A stretch of DNA of 19,885 nucleotides from Stramenopiles sp. TOSAG23-3. Lineage: Eukaryota; Sar. The translations under genes and the position numbers were made by a program. Every line of letters begins with the position of its first letter. Position 1 is the first letter of the stretch. The stretch covers positions 1 through 19,885 of the forward strand of contig LT642388.1 of assembly GCA_900128585.1 (NCBI GenBank). Direction: 5' to 3'. The notes under the pieces were generated by a model. The model was not told the origin of the DNA, ran no database searches, and saw only the letters and a program-made list of their open reading frames with translations. Shown one piece after another: positions 7,505 to 16,670 of the stretch.

Positions 7505-9307
7505 ATGTTTTTAGCAACTCGCCATGCCATCGCCGCGCACCGGGCGTTGCCGTCCGTCCACCACGCCATGTCCTACTTCAGTTCCAAGGTATCCGGGGCC
7601 CCTCCGTCTTTGCTTGTTCCGGAGCATGAGCGTGAGGCGTTAAAGTTGCACGCGACAAATTTGCCCGATATTGTTCTTCAGCCAAGGCATTCCTGCGACA
7701 TTGAGCTTCTTCTGAACGGTGGCTTTAGCCCGCTGAACGGTTTTCTGAAAAAAGAAGACACCGAAGCTGTCTACGACAACTGCCGCCTTTCCGACGGAAG
7801 CTTATGGCCCATGCCGATCAACCTAGACATAAATGCCGAAAAGCGAATGGAAATCGAAGCGAGCGATTCAAGCGAGGTCGCGCTCAGGGATTTCGAAGGA
7901 AATCTGATCGCGGTAATGAATGTGGAAGAGATGTGGGAGGCTGACAAAACGCGGGAAGCGGAACAAGTTTTCGGTGGGGACCCCGAACACCCCGCTGTGG
8001 AGTTTTTGCAGAACAGTGTGCAGGACCACTACGTTGGCGGCGGGTTGAAGGGCTACCAGTTGCCCATTCATTACGACTACACTAAGCTGAGGCACACACC
8101 CCTTGAGGTACGAGAAATTTTTGATGATAAAGGGTGGGATAGAATAGTTGCTTTTCAAACCAGAAACCCAATGCACAATGCCCATATTGAACTGGTTAAG
8201 CGCGCGTGCGAGCTTCACGATACGAATGCTTTGATACACCCGGTCGTAGGAATGACGAAGCCTGGAGACATCGATTACCACACCCGCTTAAAATGCATTC
8301 GAGCTGTAGTAAAAGAGGGCGCGTTCGGAGAGACCCCCACCAATTTATCATTGCTGCCGTTGGCCATGCGCATGGCGGGACCAAGAGAAGCTCTTTGGCA
8401 CATGCTTATTCGTAAGAACTACGGCGCCACGCACTTTATCCTTGGCCGCGACCACGCGGGGCCAGGGTCCAACAGCAAAGGGGATGACTTTTACGGCCCG
8501 TACGAGGCCAGGGATTTCGGAGTCAAACATGCAAAAGAGGTAGGGATAGAAACAGTTGAATTCGAAATGATGGTCTACCTGGGCGAGCAGAAAAAGTATG
8601 TTACCGAGGCAAATGTTCCGGCAGGAAAAGAACCTTTGAAGATTAGTGGGACGGAAGTTCGAAGGCGATTGCAGACGGGAGAAGAGATACCGGCTTGGTT
8701 TTCTCACCCCGAAGTCGTGAAAATATTGAGGGAATCGCACCCCATGGCTGCGACGCAAGGGTTGACACTTTTTTTCACAGGACTGTCGGGCTCAGGAAAA
8801 TCTACAATAGCAAACGCGCTCTTGGAAAGGCTGCTGGAAGCAAAGACGGGAAGGAACGTGAGCGTGCTGGACGGAGACCACATCCGTCAACATTTGAGTA
8901 GTGAACTTGGGTTTTCAAGGGAACATCGCGATTTGAACATTCAAAGAATAGGGTACGTTGCGAGCGAAGTCACCAAACACGGTGGCCTTGCCATTTGCGC
9001 TGCTATTGCGCCGTACGCAGCCGCGAGAAAGTCAGCGCGCGACCTCGTCGAAGCCGAAGGCAGTTTTATTGAAATTTTTGTGGATACTACCTTGGAAGAG
9101 TGCGAAAGGCGTGACCGGAAGGGTTTGTACGCAAAAGCGAGATCGGGGAAATTAAAGGGCATGACTGGCATTGACGATCCTTACGAAGCACCCGAAGCAG
9201 CAGAGATAACTGTAGAAACAAGTAACACCGTCAGTGACTCGGTTCAGAAAATCACCGACTACCTAGTGTTGCATGGCTTTATTCCTGAAATTGAGGAGCT
9301 GGATTGA
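7505..9307 (+). CDS. ATP sulfurylase-APS kinase fusion with presequence
   Basis: A 600-aa bifunctional enzyme of sulfate activation. ATP sulfurylase makes APS from ATP and sulfate, and APS kinase phosphorylates it to PAPS. The ATP sulfurylase half (about 35-410) has QTRNPMHNAH (218-227) and GRDHAGPG (from 314). The kinase half (about 420-600) has an intact P-loop GLSGSGKS (426-433), the DGDHIRQHLSSELGFS stretch, and the ARSGKLKGMTGIDDPYE segment. The ATPS-then-APSK order matches fungal and many bacterial fusions, not animal PAPSS. The intact P-loop suggests a working kinase, unlike fungal MET3, where the kinase-like domain is regulatory. The open frame extends upstream to a GTG, but 7505 is its first ATG (A at -3). 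The N-terminus MFLATRHAIAAHRALPSVHH is rich in Arg/His/Ala without acids, which suggests organelle (probably mitochondrial) import. No pyrophosphatase domain is present. Confidence 0.95.
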   Translation: MFLATRHAIAAHRALPSVHHAMSYFSSKVSGAPPSLLVPEHEREALKLHATNLPDIVLQPRHSCDIELLLNGGFSPLNGFLKKEDTEAVYDNCRLSDGSLWPMPINLDINAEKRMEIEASDSSEVALRDFEGNLIAVMNVEEMWEADKTREAEQVFGGDPEHPAVEFLQNSVQDHYVGGGLKGYQLPIHYDYTKLRHTPLEVREIFDDKGWDRIVAFQTRNPMHNAHIELVKRACELHDTNALIHPVVGMTKPGDIDYHTRLKCIRAVVKEGAFGETPTNLSLLPLAMRMAGPREALWHMLIRKNYGATHFILGRDHAGPGSNSKGDDFYGPYEARDFGVKHAKEVGIETVEFEMMVYLGEQKKYVTEANVPAGKEPLKISGTEVRRRLQTGEEIPAWFSHPEVVKILRESHPMAATQGLTLFFTGLSGSGKSTIANALLERLLEAKTGRNVSVLDGDHIRQHLSSELGFSREHRDLNIQRIGYVASEVTKHGGLAICAAIAPYAAARKSARDLVEAEGSFIEIFVDTTLEECERRDRKGLYAKARSGKLKGMTGIDDPYEAPEAAEITVETSNTVSDSVQKITDYLVLHGFIPEIEELD

Positions 9308-9644
9308 AGTTGATTGTTATAAGTACTCGTAACTTGCAAAGTAATTCTTAATTTAAAAACAAAAAATTGGCTGTTATTTAGAGTAGTTAAAAAAACAAAT
9401 TATATATGAAAAGAAAAAAATAGGTGTCAGTTCAAGAACACCATCTCCTCCTATTGCAGATCCTCCCCAACTTCTGGTCAAGATTCTTATAAATTTATCA
9501 TACCGAAGTAATTTATTGCTTGTTGTTAAAAACTTGGAATTTTTGTACTGGTGAGAAGATTGATTTATGCAAGACGAACGGTTAATTGTTAATTCTTACG
9601 TATGATATAATAATTCTTATTCAAAACGGGAATTTCTAATCTAA
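9308..9644. other. Convergent spacer (ATP sulfurylase / FANCJ)
   Basis: AT-rich 337-nt spacer between converging genes. Besides the 16-nt motif it contains a GC-richer island (about 9424-9490) that is open in several frames on both strands for about 25 codons. No frame stands out, so I do not call it coding. Confidence 0.55.
9363..9378 (+). repeat. Convergent-spacer motif, copy 2
   Basis: AAAATTGGCTGTTATT on the + strand, preceded by TTTAAAAACAA, 56 nt after the ATP sulfurylase stop and 267 nt from the stop of the converging helicase gene. It is identical over 16 nt to the copies at 4267 and 16753. Its upstream A-rich flank is most like copy 1. Confidence 0.8.
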
Positions 9645-12600
9645 TTAACAACGACGAACATGGGCCTCTTTGGCACCAACTTCTTGGGCAGAAACACTTT
9701 TTGCCAGCACATCAGCAATACCGTTGGATGCTGACAAACATGGGCCATTTGATGCCCGCAGCGCTTTCCCAGGAAAACTATTGGTTTTTCCAGCAGGAGA
9801 CGCCGGGTTCGTTTTCAATTGTATCCGGCACGACAAGCATGTTCCTAGACTTACTTGCGAAGATTCAATACCATGTTGGAAATGTTCCTTCGATTTCCAC
9901 TGTTTGCACCTACTGCATTTTGCTTTGCCTCCGTACTGTTTAATTCCTGGAGAAAAGATTGGAGATTCAGAATTGCACTGTACAATCCCATCGGGGGCAG
10001 AGGGAGTACCAAAATTTTCATTTGACTCTTGGCTTTTGCGCTTTTTTAGTAGCTTTCCTACTCGGTTGTTCTCTTCAACGATGGTATTGGTTTGTGACAC
10101 CTCTGGACTTGCTTTGCGGTCAGAAACAGATTTTGTCTTCCTCTTGTACCTAAGCGGCCCTCGTTTTCGTTTACTACCACCTCTTCCTGCAAGGTCTACG
10201 CTCCGGTCCGCTTCTTTGCGGGAAATCCACGCCCCTGTCGTCGCCGGCTTTCTGTTCACATCTATGGTCTCGGCGGTCGCGGAACTCTTTCCAAATTTTG
10301 AGTTTGCTGCCAGAAAGACAGATGCCAGTTGCTTCTTCGGCTGCTGCTTTGCCGGCACAGGAACAACCCCCCCTGGCGGATTCAACTTGAGCGTTTTGAA
10401 GAACTGCTCAACGGACCGAACCGCATTCCCCACGGAATGGTAGGTGTCCACGGCCGGGCGTACCCACTTTGAGAGCTGGTTGACCACGCTGGGATTATCG
10501 CAGTACCTAGGATCAATCAGAAATATTGCCCCGTAATCGTGCCTGTGCCGTATGCACCGACCAAGGGCTTGGTTCAAGGCTCGGTATGCCTGTTGGTTGT
10601 ACCATTGAGAACCACTCAACGAATACTCTTTCTCTCCACTCTTCTTCTGCTTATCTTGGTAAGCTCTTTTCAAAACGACTTTCAAGTCTTTGTAAGCTGG
10701 GAACGGAATCCCAACGATAAAAACTGCTCGCGCGTTGTGGTCTGAGAAGTCAACGCCTTCGCTAATCTTTCCGCGAAAAACCGCAAATAGCAAGGCGCCA
10801 CTTGACGATGCTGCCTCAAGGTAGCCTTCCATGCATTCTTCCATTTCCAATTTACCCTTTCGTGGTTCTGTGAAGCACCTCTTGACCGATTCAATACGCT
10901 CCCACAGGCCAGTATCTTTCCACCGGCTGACTACCTTGTCCATCAGGCTGTATGACGGAAAGAATACCAATACCCCTTCTGGAATTTTTTCAATATTTCT
11001 GTAAAGTACATTTCCAAGTGCATCTTGGTACTGGGGGCGGCTAGTATTGTTATACACGGCCTTTAGAGAGTTTCGTCTTGAATCGGCCCCGATTGCCCCT
11101 ACCCAAAGCTGTTTCTGCAAATTAATCACGTGCTTGGCCTCCAATCGCATTTTAAATTCCACGCCGAGCTCGGAAGCAAACGATTCCAAGGGTGACAACG
11201 TTCCGGATGCAAGTATCACCGAATGGGCGGCGTCGGCGACTTCTTGAAACGCCACTGCCGGGTTCATGCACCACAAGCAGAATTTGAAAACGGTCGTCTT
11301 TCGCCCCGGGGTCCTCCCCACCCGCTTCTGCCACCCTTGCGTCGCATCAACCACCAAGCGATACGACTCCACATACTTCATATTATTTGCAAACATGTAC
11401 TCACAAGTTGTAACCAACTTATCGCAGGCAGACAGGGCTTGACCAGATAAATTCTGATCTCCGTCCCCGCCATCCGATTCGGCAATGGCTTTGGAGATAG
11501 ATGCAATGCACTCTCTTAAATTTTCTATGTTCCCTGCGTGCATCCCACACGCCCTTTTAAGCGTCGCCGCCGACCTGATTCCTTCGTACGTATTTTTCTT
11601 TCCACCCTGAATCTCTTGGATGCTCAGATGGGATGCTATACCGTTGACAAAATCGAGTACCCCTTGCATCACCCCTCGGAGCTGTGTGTATTTCAGTTTC
11701 TCAGCAGTCTCCTCCTTAATCATGCGTTCCAGTTGTTCCAGTGCATGGATCAGATCGTCCTGGGTCAACTCGCAACTTGCTGCTTCCCTAGACACGTCCT
11801 CCACGTTGTGGGCTTCGTCGATAACAACCACCGCGTCTTTCAGGTTAATGTCCATTGCGTGCCGAATCACAGGGTCCAACAGGTAATTGTATGGGGCGAA
11901 GACAATGTGTGCCCCGGACACCATGTCTCGTGCGCCATAATAGGGACATGCGTGAAGGTCTTGCCCTGTTGTCACCAAGTCTTCAATGTCCCATACCGGC
12001 GGTGCGGCCGTCAGCAAGCGCTTCGAATTATTTCGGTGTTCGCAGGCGTGCTTCTTTACCAGCGATTTGCATTTTTCGTTCAGTTCCCCACCATTTAATT
12101 TTCTTGCTTGCGGGTTCACACAGTAATGCTTACGCGAGCCCAGCGTTGATGTTTTTAACGACTGTTGCAGCCTGCCGTACTTCGTTATGGTAATGTACTC
12201 GGGGCACTTCTTTAGCTCGTTTACCACTTGTGCGATTTGCGAGTGAGTCCGGGACGTAAAAAATATTTTCTTAAACTTTGGCGTATCGGTTCCTTTGGCC
12301 GATACTTTCTTTTCAACGGGGGGGTTTAGCATATGGTGCTGTTGCCACGTCAACGTGCTGCACAACAAGGCAAGGGTTTTTCCTGTTCCAGTCGGGGACT
12401 CTACGAGAGCGTTCTTGGATTGGTGTAGTGCGCGCAGTACCTGCGCCATAACGCTAAACTGAGATGGAAATGGCTTCTTCCCTACCGGAAACCTTACTTT
12501 GTACCCACTGATATTGAACACGTTTTCAGCCGGTCTGGGGGGTGGCAAAATGGGCGTGTTCGTGCGTTCCTGGGCAAAATTTTTGTCGGGGTTTCGTTCA

Positions 12601-12857
12601 AAGGAAGCGAAGGGTCGATCCAAGGTTTGAGGCTGCGGGTCGTAGTTCAGACTGACGCTTGGCCGACCGCGCACATTCGGATCAGAGAGTTTTGCAGACT
12701 CCATTGCCGCAGCATGAGTCTTCTTTTTCTTCTTCGCACTCATAAATACATCGTCCGAATCGTTCGTACTGGGGATGGCATCCAGAAGAGCAAAAAATGA
12801 ATCGTCGCCTTCACCCGTACCCGGACTATCGACCGCGACCGGATTTTCCCGACTCAT
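9645..12857 (-). CDS. BRIP1: FANCJ/BRIP1-like Fe-S DEAH helicase
   Basis: A 1070-aa single-exon superfamily-2 helicase of the XPD/FANCJ/RTEL1/DDX11 group, closest by eye to FANCJ. FANCJ is a 5'-3' DNA helicase that acts in nuclear crosslink repair and unwinds G-quadruplexes. The order of elements is: acidic N-tail with a basic KKKKK run (42-46), the FPSQ motif (130-133), Walker A SPTGTGKT (154-161), four Fe-S cluster cysteines (246, 263, 272, 304), DEAH (347-350), the ASGTLSPLESF segment, GKISEGVDFSDHNARAVF and ALNQALGRCIRHRHDYGAIF. FANCJ-like stretches include FCLWCMNPAVAF, QLWVGAIGADSRR and LSKWVRP. After the helicase come about 270 residues of basic, low-complexity tail with nuclear-signal-like KRKRG and KLLKKRK. 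It then has a Cys4 motif (CSRC at 981-984 and CLSC at 1007-1010), which I do not know from animal FANCJ. RTEL1 or DDX11 are less likely alternatives. Confidence 0.92.
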   Translation of the reverse strand: MSRENPVAVDSPGTGEGDDSFFALLDAIPSTNDSDDVFMSAKKKKKTHAAAMESAKLSDPNVRGRPSVSLNYDPQPQTLDRPFASFERNPDKNFAQERTNTPILPPPRPAENVFNISGYKVRFPVGKKPFPSQFSVMAQVLRALHQSKNALVESPTGTGKTLALLCSTLTWQQHHMLNPPVEKKVSAKGTDTPKFKKIFFTSRTHSQIAQVVNELKKCPEYITITKYGRLQQSLKTSTLGSRKHYCVNPQARKLNGGELNEKCKSLVKKHACEHRNNSKRLLTAAPPVWDIEDLVTTGQDLHACPYYGARDMVSGAHIVFAPYNYLLDPVIRHAMDINLKDAVVVIDEAHNVEDVSREAASCELTQDDLIHALEQLERMIKEETAEKLKYTQLRGVMQGVLDFVNGIASHLSIQEIQGGKKNTYEGIRSAATLKRACGMHAGNIENLRECIASISKAIAESDGGDGDQNLSGQALSACDKLVTTCEYMFANNMKYVESYRLVVDATQGWQKRVGRTPGRKTTVFKFCLWCMNPAVAFQEVADAAHSVILASGTLSPLESFASELGVEFKMRLEAKHVINLQKQLWVGAIGADSRRNSLKAVYNNTSRPQYQDALGNVLYRNIEKIPEGVLVFFPSYSLMDKVVSRWKDTGLWERIESVKRCFTEPRKGKLEMEECMEGYLEAASSSGALLFAVFRGKISEGVDFSDHNARAVFIVGIPFPAYKDLKVVLKRAYQDKQKKSGEKEYSLSGSQWYNQQAYRALNQALGRCIRHRHDYGAIFLIDPRYCDNPSVVNQLSKWVRPAVDTYHSVGNAVRSVEQFFKTLKLNPPGGVVPVPAKQQPKKQLASVFLAANSKFGKSSATAETIDVNRKPATTGAWISRKEADRSVDLAGRGGSKRKRGPLRYKRKTKSVSDRKASPEVSQTNTIVEENNRVGKLLKKRKSQESNENFGTPSAPDGIVQCNSESPIFSPGIKQYGGKAKCSRCKQWKSKEHFQHGIESSQVSLGTCLSCRIQLKTNPASPAGKTNSFPGKALRASNGPCLSASNGIADVLAKSVSAQEVGAKEAHVRRC

Positions 12858-13740
12858 TCCTCTCGACTCAGTGCTTCAACAACAACAGGACCGCGCCGAG
12901 CTCCTCCGTATACAATTGATCTTCTGATCCTCTTCGTCGTCGTGGCTGTTGAGAAATCTATAATAACAATATTTAAAAACTCCTACGAATACGCTTAAAA
13001 CGCGACCAGTTGATAATTATTTTTTACTACTAAATGGATAAATTAACATTTACGTACACAGACACATAAACACATACATACAAGAACTTATGACAACTAT
13101 GAAAACACAAACCTTTGTTTTTTTAAATGTCATCGCAACAAGTTTGTTCCTTTTTTGTCGGTACGGTTCCGGCGGTAGTACGGTAGTAGTTACCAGGTAG
13201 TAGTATTATTATTATTATTATTATTATATAAAATAATAAAAATAATAATATAAAAAAATAATACATAAAATAATAATAATAAATTATTCCTCCTTCTTTC
13301 TTTCTCTTCTTCTTCTTCTTTTTTGCTGGTTGGTGTGTGGGTGGTGGGGTTGTTTTTCAAAATTCAGATGATGGAGGAGGAAGGAAGAGAGAGAAGAAGA
13401 GACGATCCGGTATTATATACTGGTATTAATACCCCAAGGTACCAAGTATAATAAGAAGAATTATTATTAAAAAAAAGTCAAATTGAATTGTTGTGAATAA
13501 ATATGATGAAAAAAAACCAAATTATTATATAGAATATGATGATATTAAATATATTTTACTTCTTTTTTGGAGGATATAATGGCTACTACTTTGATTAAGT
13601 TAGACGACTAAAAAGAAAATAATGGTGGCTGTTCTTAACGTTTTACAGAATTTGCCAGGTAGTATCTACGTACTAAAACCTGTGTAAAAAGTACTCGTTA
13701 TGATTTTTATTTTTCACCTTTTCTTTTTTACGTACAATTT
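12858..13740. other. AT-rich spacer upstream of the FANCJ-like gene
   Basis: This 883-nt spacer separates two minus-strand genes. The first 100 nt is GC-richer and is the likely 5' leader and promoter of the helicase gene. The rest is AT-rich, with an ATT microsatellite (13204-13228), C/T runs near 13290-13322 and a G/T-rich patch (about 13326-13352). No gene is seen. Confidence 0.6.
13204..13228. repeat. ATT trinucleotide microsatellite
   Basis: About eight ATT units followed by further imperfect ATA/ATAA repeats to about 13285. It is typical of the spacers in this window; similar arrays lie at 14689-14705 and 17517-17545. Confidence 0.85.
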
Positions 13741-14499
13741 TCAACAGGTTCTCATTCCTTCTTTCCCGCCAGCCATGGTGGCTCTACGTTGCATTCGGTC
13801 CGACATACCAGAAGATTGGCTTGCTTTCAACCCTTGGAAATGTAGCTTATGGTTCAGAATGTAAACGGTCTTGGTTCGTTTATATTTTCCTTTGAAAAGT
13901 GCCGCGTCGAAAGAACACTGCCACGCCCCATTTTTCGTTTCTTCTATAGTTTTAAATACACAAATGTTTACCTTTTCTAAAGCTGATATGTAAAACACTT
14001 CGGCTTCTTGCGCCCACAGTGCAGGACGATTCTCGGCATTATCCGCCATGCGCTCCATCATCTCGGTCCAATCCAACTGTAGTTGCATTTTTGCACCTTC
14101 TTGTAGCAAGGCAAAATGAGGAACGTTCCCTGGTTCACGGTATTGCTTGAGAGACGCACCAACGTAGTTCTTGAACGCTTTGCCATCCATGCCGCTGCTC
14201 TTGACAGATACAAAAGCGTGGTAAAAGCAGTTGCCATCCGAGGGTGTTGGCAAAACAGTAAAGACGATTGGTTTTCCCATCGGAGAAACGCGAGGAATAT
14301 ACCACGGGTGGTTTTCTTTCACGGGTTCTACATCTAATTTTTTTTGAGAAATTTTAGCCGTTGTTCGAACTGGTATGGTTTGACGCACACCAATCGTTTC
14401 AAAAACGTACGCACATTGGTTTTGGGAAAGCAAACTATAGCCTACCACTACCGCAAAGACAGCAGGCACGACACTCCAGAACCCCCTACCACTGACCAT
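13741..14499 (-). CDS. Membrane-anchored OTU-domain cysteine protease
   Basis: A 252-aa protein with an OTU (ovarian tumour) deubiquitinase-type domain. The nucleophile motif PSDGNCFYHAFV places Asp88 and Cys91. The middle has the WAQEAEVFYISALEKVNICVF segment (162-182), equivalent to the family's W-x-x-E region. Near the end, LNHKLHFQGL supplies the likely catalytic His220 followed by an aromatic residue. OTU enzymes cleave ubiquitin or ubiquitin-like links. The N-terminus has a hydrophobic helix (about 8-26, FWSVVPAVFAVVVGYSLL), which suggests a signal anchor or ER/secretory targeting and is unusual for the family. The open frame begins at a TTG two codons earlier; the first ATG is at 14499. 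The substrate cannot be told. Weak conservation outside the motifs leaves open a divergent OTU-like protease. Confidence 0.82.
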   Translation of the reverse strand: MVSGRGFWSVVPAVFAVVVGYSLLSQNQCAYVFETIGVRQTIPVRTTAKISQKKLDVEPVKENHPWYIPRVSPMGKPIVFTVLPTPSDGNCFYHAFVSVKSSGMDGKAFKNYVGASLKQYREPGNVPHFALLQEGAKMQLQLDWTEMMERMADNAENRPALWAQEAEVFYISALEKVNICVFKTIEETKNGAWQCSFDAALFKGKYKRTKTVYILNHKLHFQGLKASQSSGMSDRMQRRATMAGGKEGMRTC

Positions 14500-15190
14500 A
14501 AACAAACGCCAATATGCCCACGCGAGCCCTCGTGCTACTATGTTTAATTCAAATAATGAAACCTCTTCCTAATCCTCCATTTATAACTAGCATAAGAGAC
14601 AGATTGATTTGTTTGGCCAATAAACTTTAAACTATAGAAGCATGCACGTCGTGGTCGTTGGATTCTGAATTCTGACCGAGAAAAAAAGTTATTATTATTA
14701 TTATTGTTTATTTTTTTTAAATTATTATTTCCACCAAATAATAATAATAAATAATATGGTATTATTTAATATTATAACATAATAATAAAACAAATTATTT
14801 TATTATATTAATATTACTATACAGATAGTAGTACAATAAGAGTCAGTCCGTCCTCCTGCTCCTCCTATTTTATTTTTAGAAGAAGAAGAAAGAAGAAGAG
14901 AAGAATAGAAGTAGTATTTAAATAATATAGTAGTAGGAGAGATCCCCCATCCCCTCCTCCTCTCCCCCCCCCGCCCGAAAATTATACCAGGTATTTTACT
15001 ACCACCAGTTCTATTGTTGTATTTTATATTATATGGCAACTGTTCACGTCACATTCTTCTTTGTTCGATAAATTTGCTAATTTAGGCATCATCGGCTCGG
15101 AAGTAATTTCGCCAGACAAAAGAGAATCGGGTTTTAATCTGCGACTCTTTCCATTACACGCGGGGGTTGTAGTGGGCGTCAGTAGTCTTC
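14500..15190. other. Divergent intergenic region (OTU / WDR31-like)
   Basis: Holds the promoters of two divergent genes. It is AT-rich with an ATT microsatellite (14689-14705), A/G and C/T tracts (14846-14913) and a C-rich run (14944-14976). The last 130 nt before the WD40 start is GC-richer leader. No RNA gene or coding sequence is seen. Confidence 0.6.
14944..14976 (-). promoter_or_regulatory. G-rich run on the minus strand, possible G-quadruplex
   Basis: The + strand reads C5-AT-C4-TCCTCCTCT-C9-G-C3. The minus strand therefore has runs of 3, 9, 4 and 5 G, enough for a G-quadruplex. It lies 215 nt upstream of the WD40 gene, inside a divergent promoter region. It may only be low-complexity sequence. 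Confidence 0.4.
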
Positions 15191-16366
15191 ATGGGAGCAA
15201 CTTGCAGTTCTGCAAACGCCGTTGATATGGGAGGTAAGAACTCAAAAGACTCTGGGGCGTTCGACTCTATCGAAGAAGATGCGAGGAGGGGCAGCAAAGA
15301 ATCTGTATCCAATGGTGGCCGCAATGTGAAGGGCGAAAATCCGTACTCAAATGTTTCTACAGGCACTGCATCACACACGAACGACGTCGCGAGTGACGAC
15401 TCCTCCACGAAGAAACTCGTTCCCACGCACAAAGATGCCGTGAACGATATTGTTCTGCACGTGGGTCAGTCGAAGACCACCCCGACCTTGTTGACGTGCA
15501 GCGACGACAAATCAATAGCCCTTCAAGCTCTTGGTTCGACCGAGGACGCCGCGAAACGTTGGTCGGGGCATTCCAAGCCTGTAAATAAAGTGGTCTGTAA
15601 TGAAAATTTTATTTTTTCATGCAGCCGAGATTTGAAAATAAAGCAATGGGTAGTGGATTCTCCTGATGCATGCGCAACGTACGAAGGGCATACGTTGACG
15701 GTAACTGCGTTGGGCATCCGGTCCGATGGGACACGGATCGCTTCTGGGTCGAGGGACACTACCATAAGGGTATGGGATGTTGCGACAGGGAAACAACGCG
15801 CTCGAAACAGCACGCCCCGAAATTTAGTCACATGTTTGCAGTGGTTCCCGGATAACTCTTCGTTGCTGGCACAGGGCAGCGAAGACCTGTCCTTGCGCAT
15901 ATGGGACGTTCGAACTAGCGTTGTAAAGGCATCCCAGACGTTCAAAGGTTACGTCTACTTCCCTCTTTGCTTAGATATATCCCCGGATGGTAACGAAATT
16001 TTAACAGGAAGCAAGGGGTTTAACGGTGTTGGCTGCGAAGTGAGAGTATGGGACGTTCGTGCGGGTAAGGTAAGACTGGAACTGAACGGGCACGAGCAGG
16101 ACGTGAAGGCCTGTAAATTCTTGACCGAATCTCCAGGGCGTGTGATTACCGGATCAAAAGATAAGACGGTTCGGGTGTGGAACATTGCGAGCGGGGCGAA
16201 CGGGTCGTCTAGAATGGTGCATAATTATAAAATGCACGGCGACGGGGCGTTTGCGGCAATGTGCGTAGTGGGGCAGCAGGCACAGGAGAACGCGACTGTT
16301 GTGTACACTGGTGCGGCTCTGGACGGAACCCCAGAAATGTTCTCGGCCTGTATCCCGTGTTTTTGA
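15191..16366 (+). CDS. WDR31: WDR31-like WD40 protein, N-terminally acylated
   Basis: A 391-aa WD40-repeat protein. After an 80-residue low-complexity head, about seven repeats run from HKDAVND (80) to the end, each closing in W-D/W-N type dipeptides (for example IRVWDVATGK, LRIWDVRTS, VRVWDVRAGK, VRVWNIASG). The order and wording of repeats 4-6, including RNLVTCLQWFPDNSS, the SEDLSLRIWDVR strand and the GFNGVGCEVRVWDVR strand, resemble animal WDR31 (RNVVTHLCW and GFGGEGCEATLWDLR as I recall them). WDR31 is a ciliary protein. The start MGATCSS is a textbook N-myristoylation site (Gly2) with a palmitoylatable Cys5, so it is predicted to sit on a membrane such as the ciliary base. The C-terminus ends CIPCF. 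If not WDR31, it is a generic WD40 scaffold. Confidence 0.85.
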   Translation: MGATCSSANAVDMGGKNSKDSGAFDSIEEDARRGSKESVSNGGRNVKGENPYSNVSTGTASHTNDVASDDSSTKKLVPTHKDAVNDIVLHVGQSKTTPTLLTCSDDKSIALQALGSTEDAAKRWSGHSKPVNKVVCNENFIFSCSRDLKIKQWVVDSPDACATYEGHTLTVTALGIRSDGTRIASGSRDTTIRVWDVATGKQRARNSTPRNLVTCLQWFPDNSSLLAQGSEDLSLRIWDVRTSVVKASQTFKGYVYFPLCLDISPDGNEILTGSKGFNGVGCEVRVWDVRAGKVRLELNGHEQDVKACKFLTESPGRVITGSKDKTVRVWNIASGANGSSRMVHNYKMHGDGAFAAMCVVGQQAQENATVVYTGAALDGTPEMFSACIPCF

Positions 16367-16531
16367 ACATTTTCTGCTGGGGTTCAAATTAGAAAAAGCG
16401 CGAAGGATGTCGATCAAATTTGCACAAACACTTGAAATTCGTGCGGAAGCAAATAAAAGACAAAGGTGTACCGTGTAGGATTATCTATCTCTTATAAACT
16501 GAACAAATATTAACTTTATTGAATTATCCAG

Positions 16532-16620
16532 GTAAGAATTCCTTCTACTTAATACTTCGTGCTTTCGTAATTGAGTTAATTTTTAAAAGTTTTATTGACG
16601 TGTATTTTTCTTTTCTCTAG
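16532..16620 (+). other. Predicted intron in the 3' flank of the WDR31-like gene
   Basis: An 89-nt segment with near-ideal splice signals: donor CCAG/GTAAGA, a TTGAC branch-point-like word about 22 nt before the end, and a pyrimidine-rich acceptor TTTTTCTTTTCTCTAG/A. It begins 165 nt after the WD40 stop. It could be a 3' UTR intron or part of an unannotated spliced transcript. A 23-codon open frame (16407-16478) lies upstream of it but does not reach the donor. Confidence 0.55.
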
Positions 16621-16670
16621 AAATACTGTACCAACTTGAAACATAAACTTATGATTTAGAGCATAAGATA

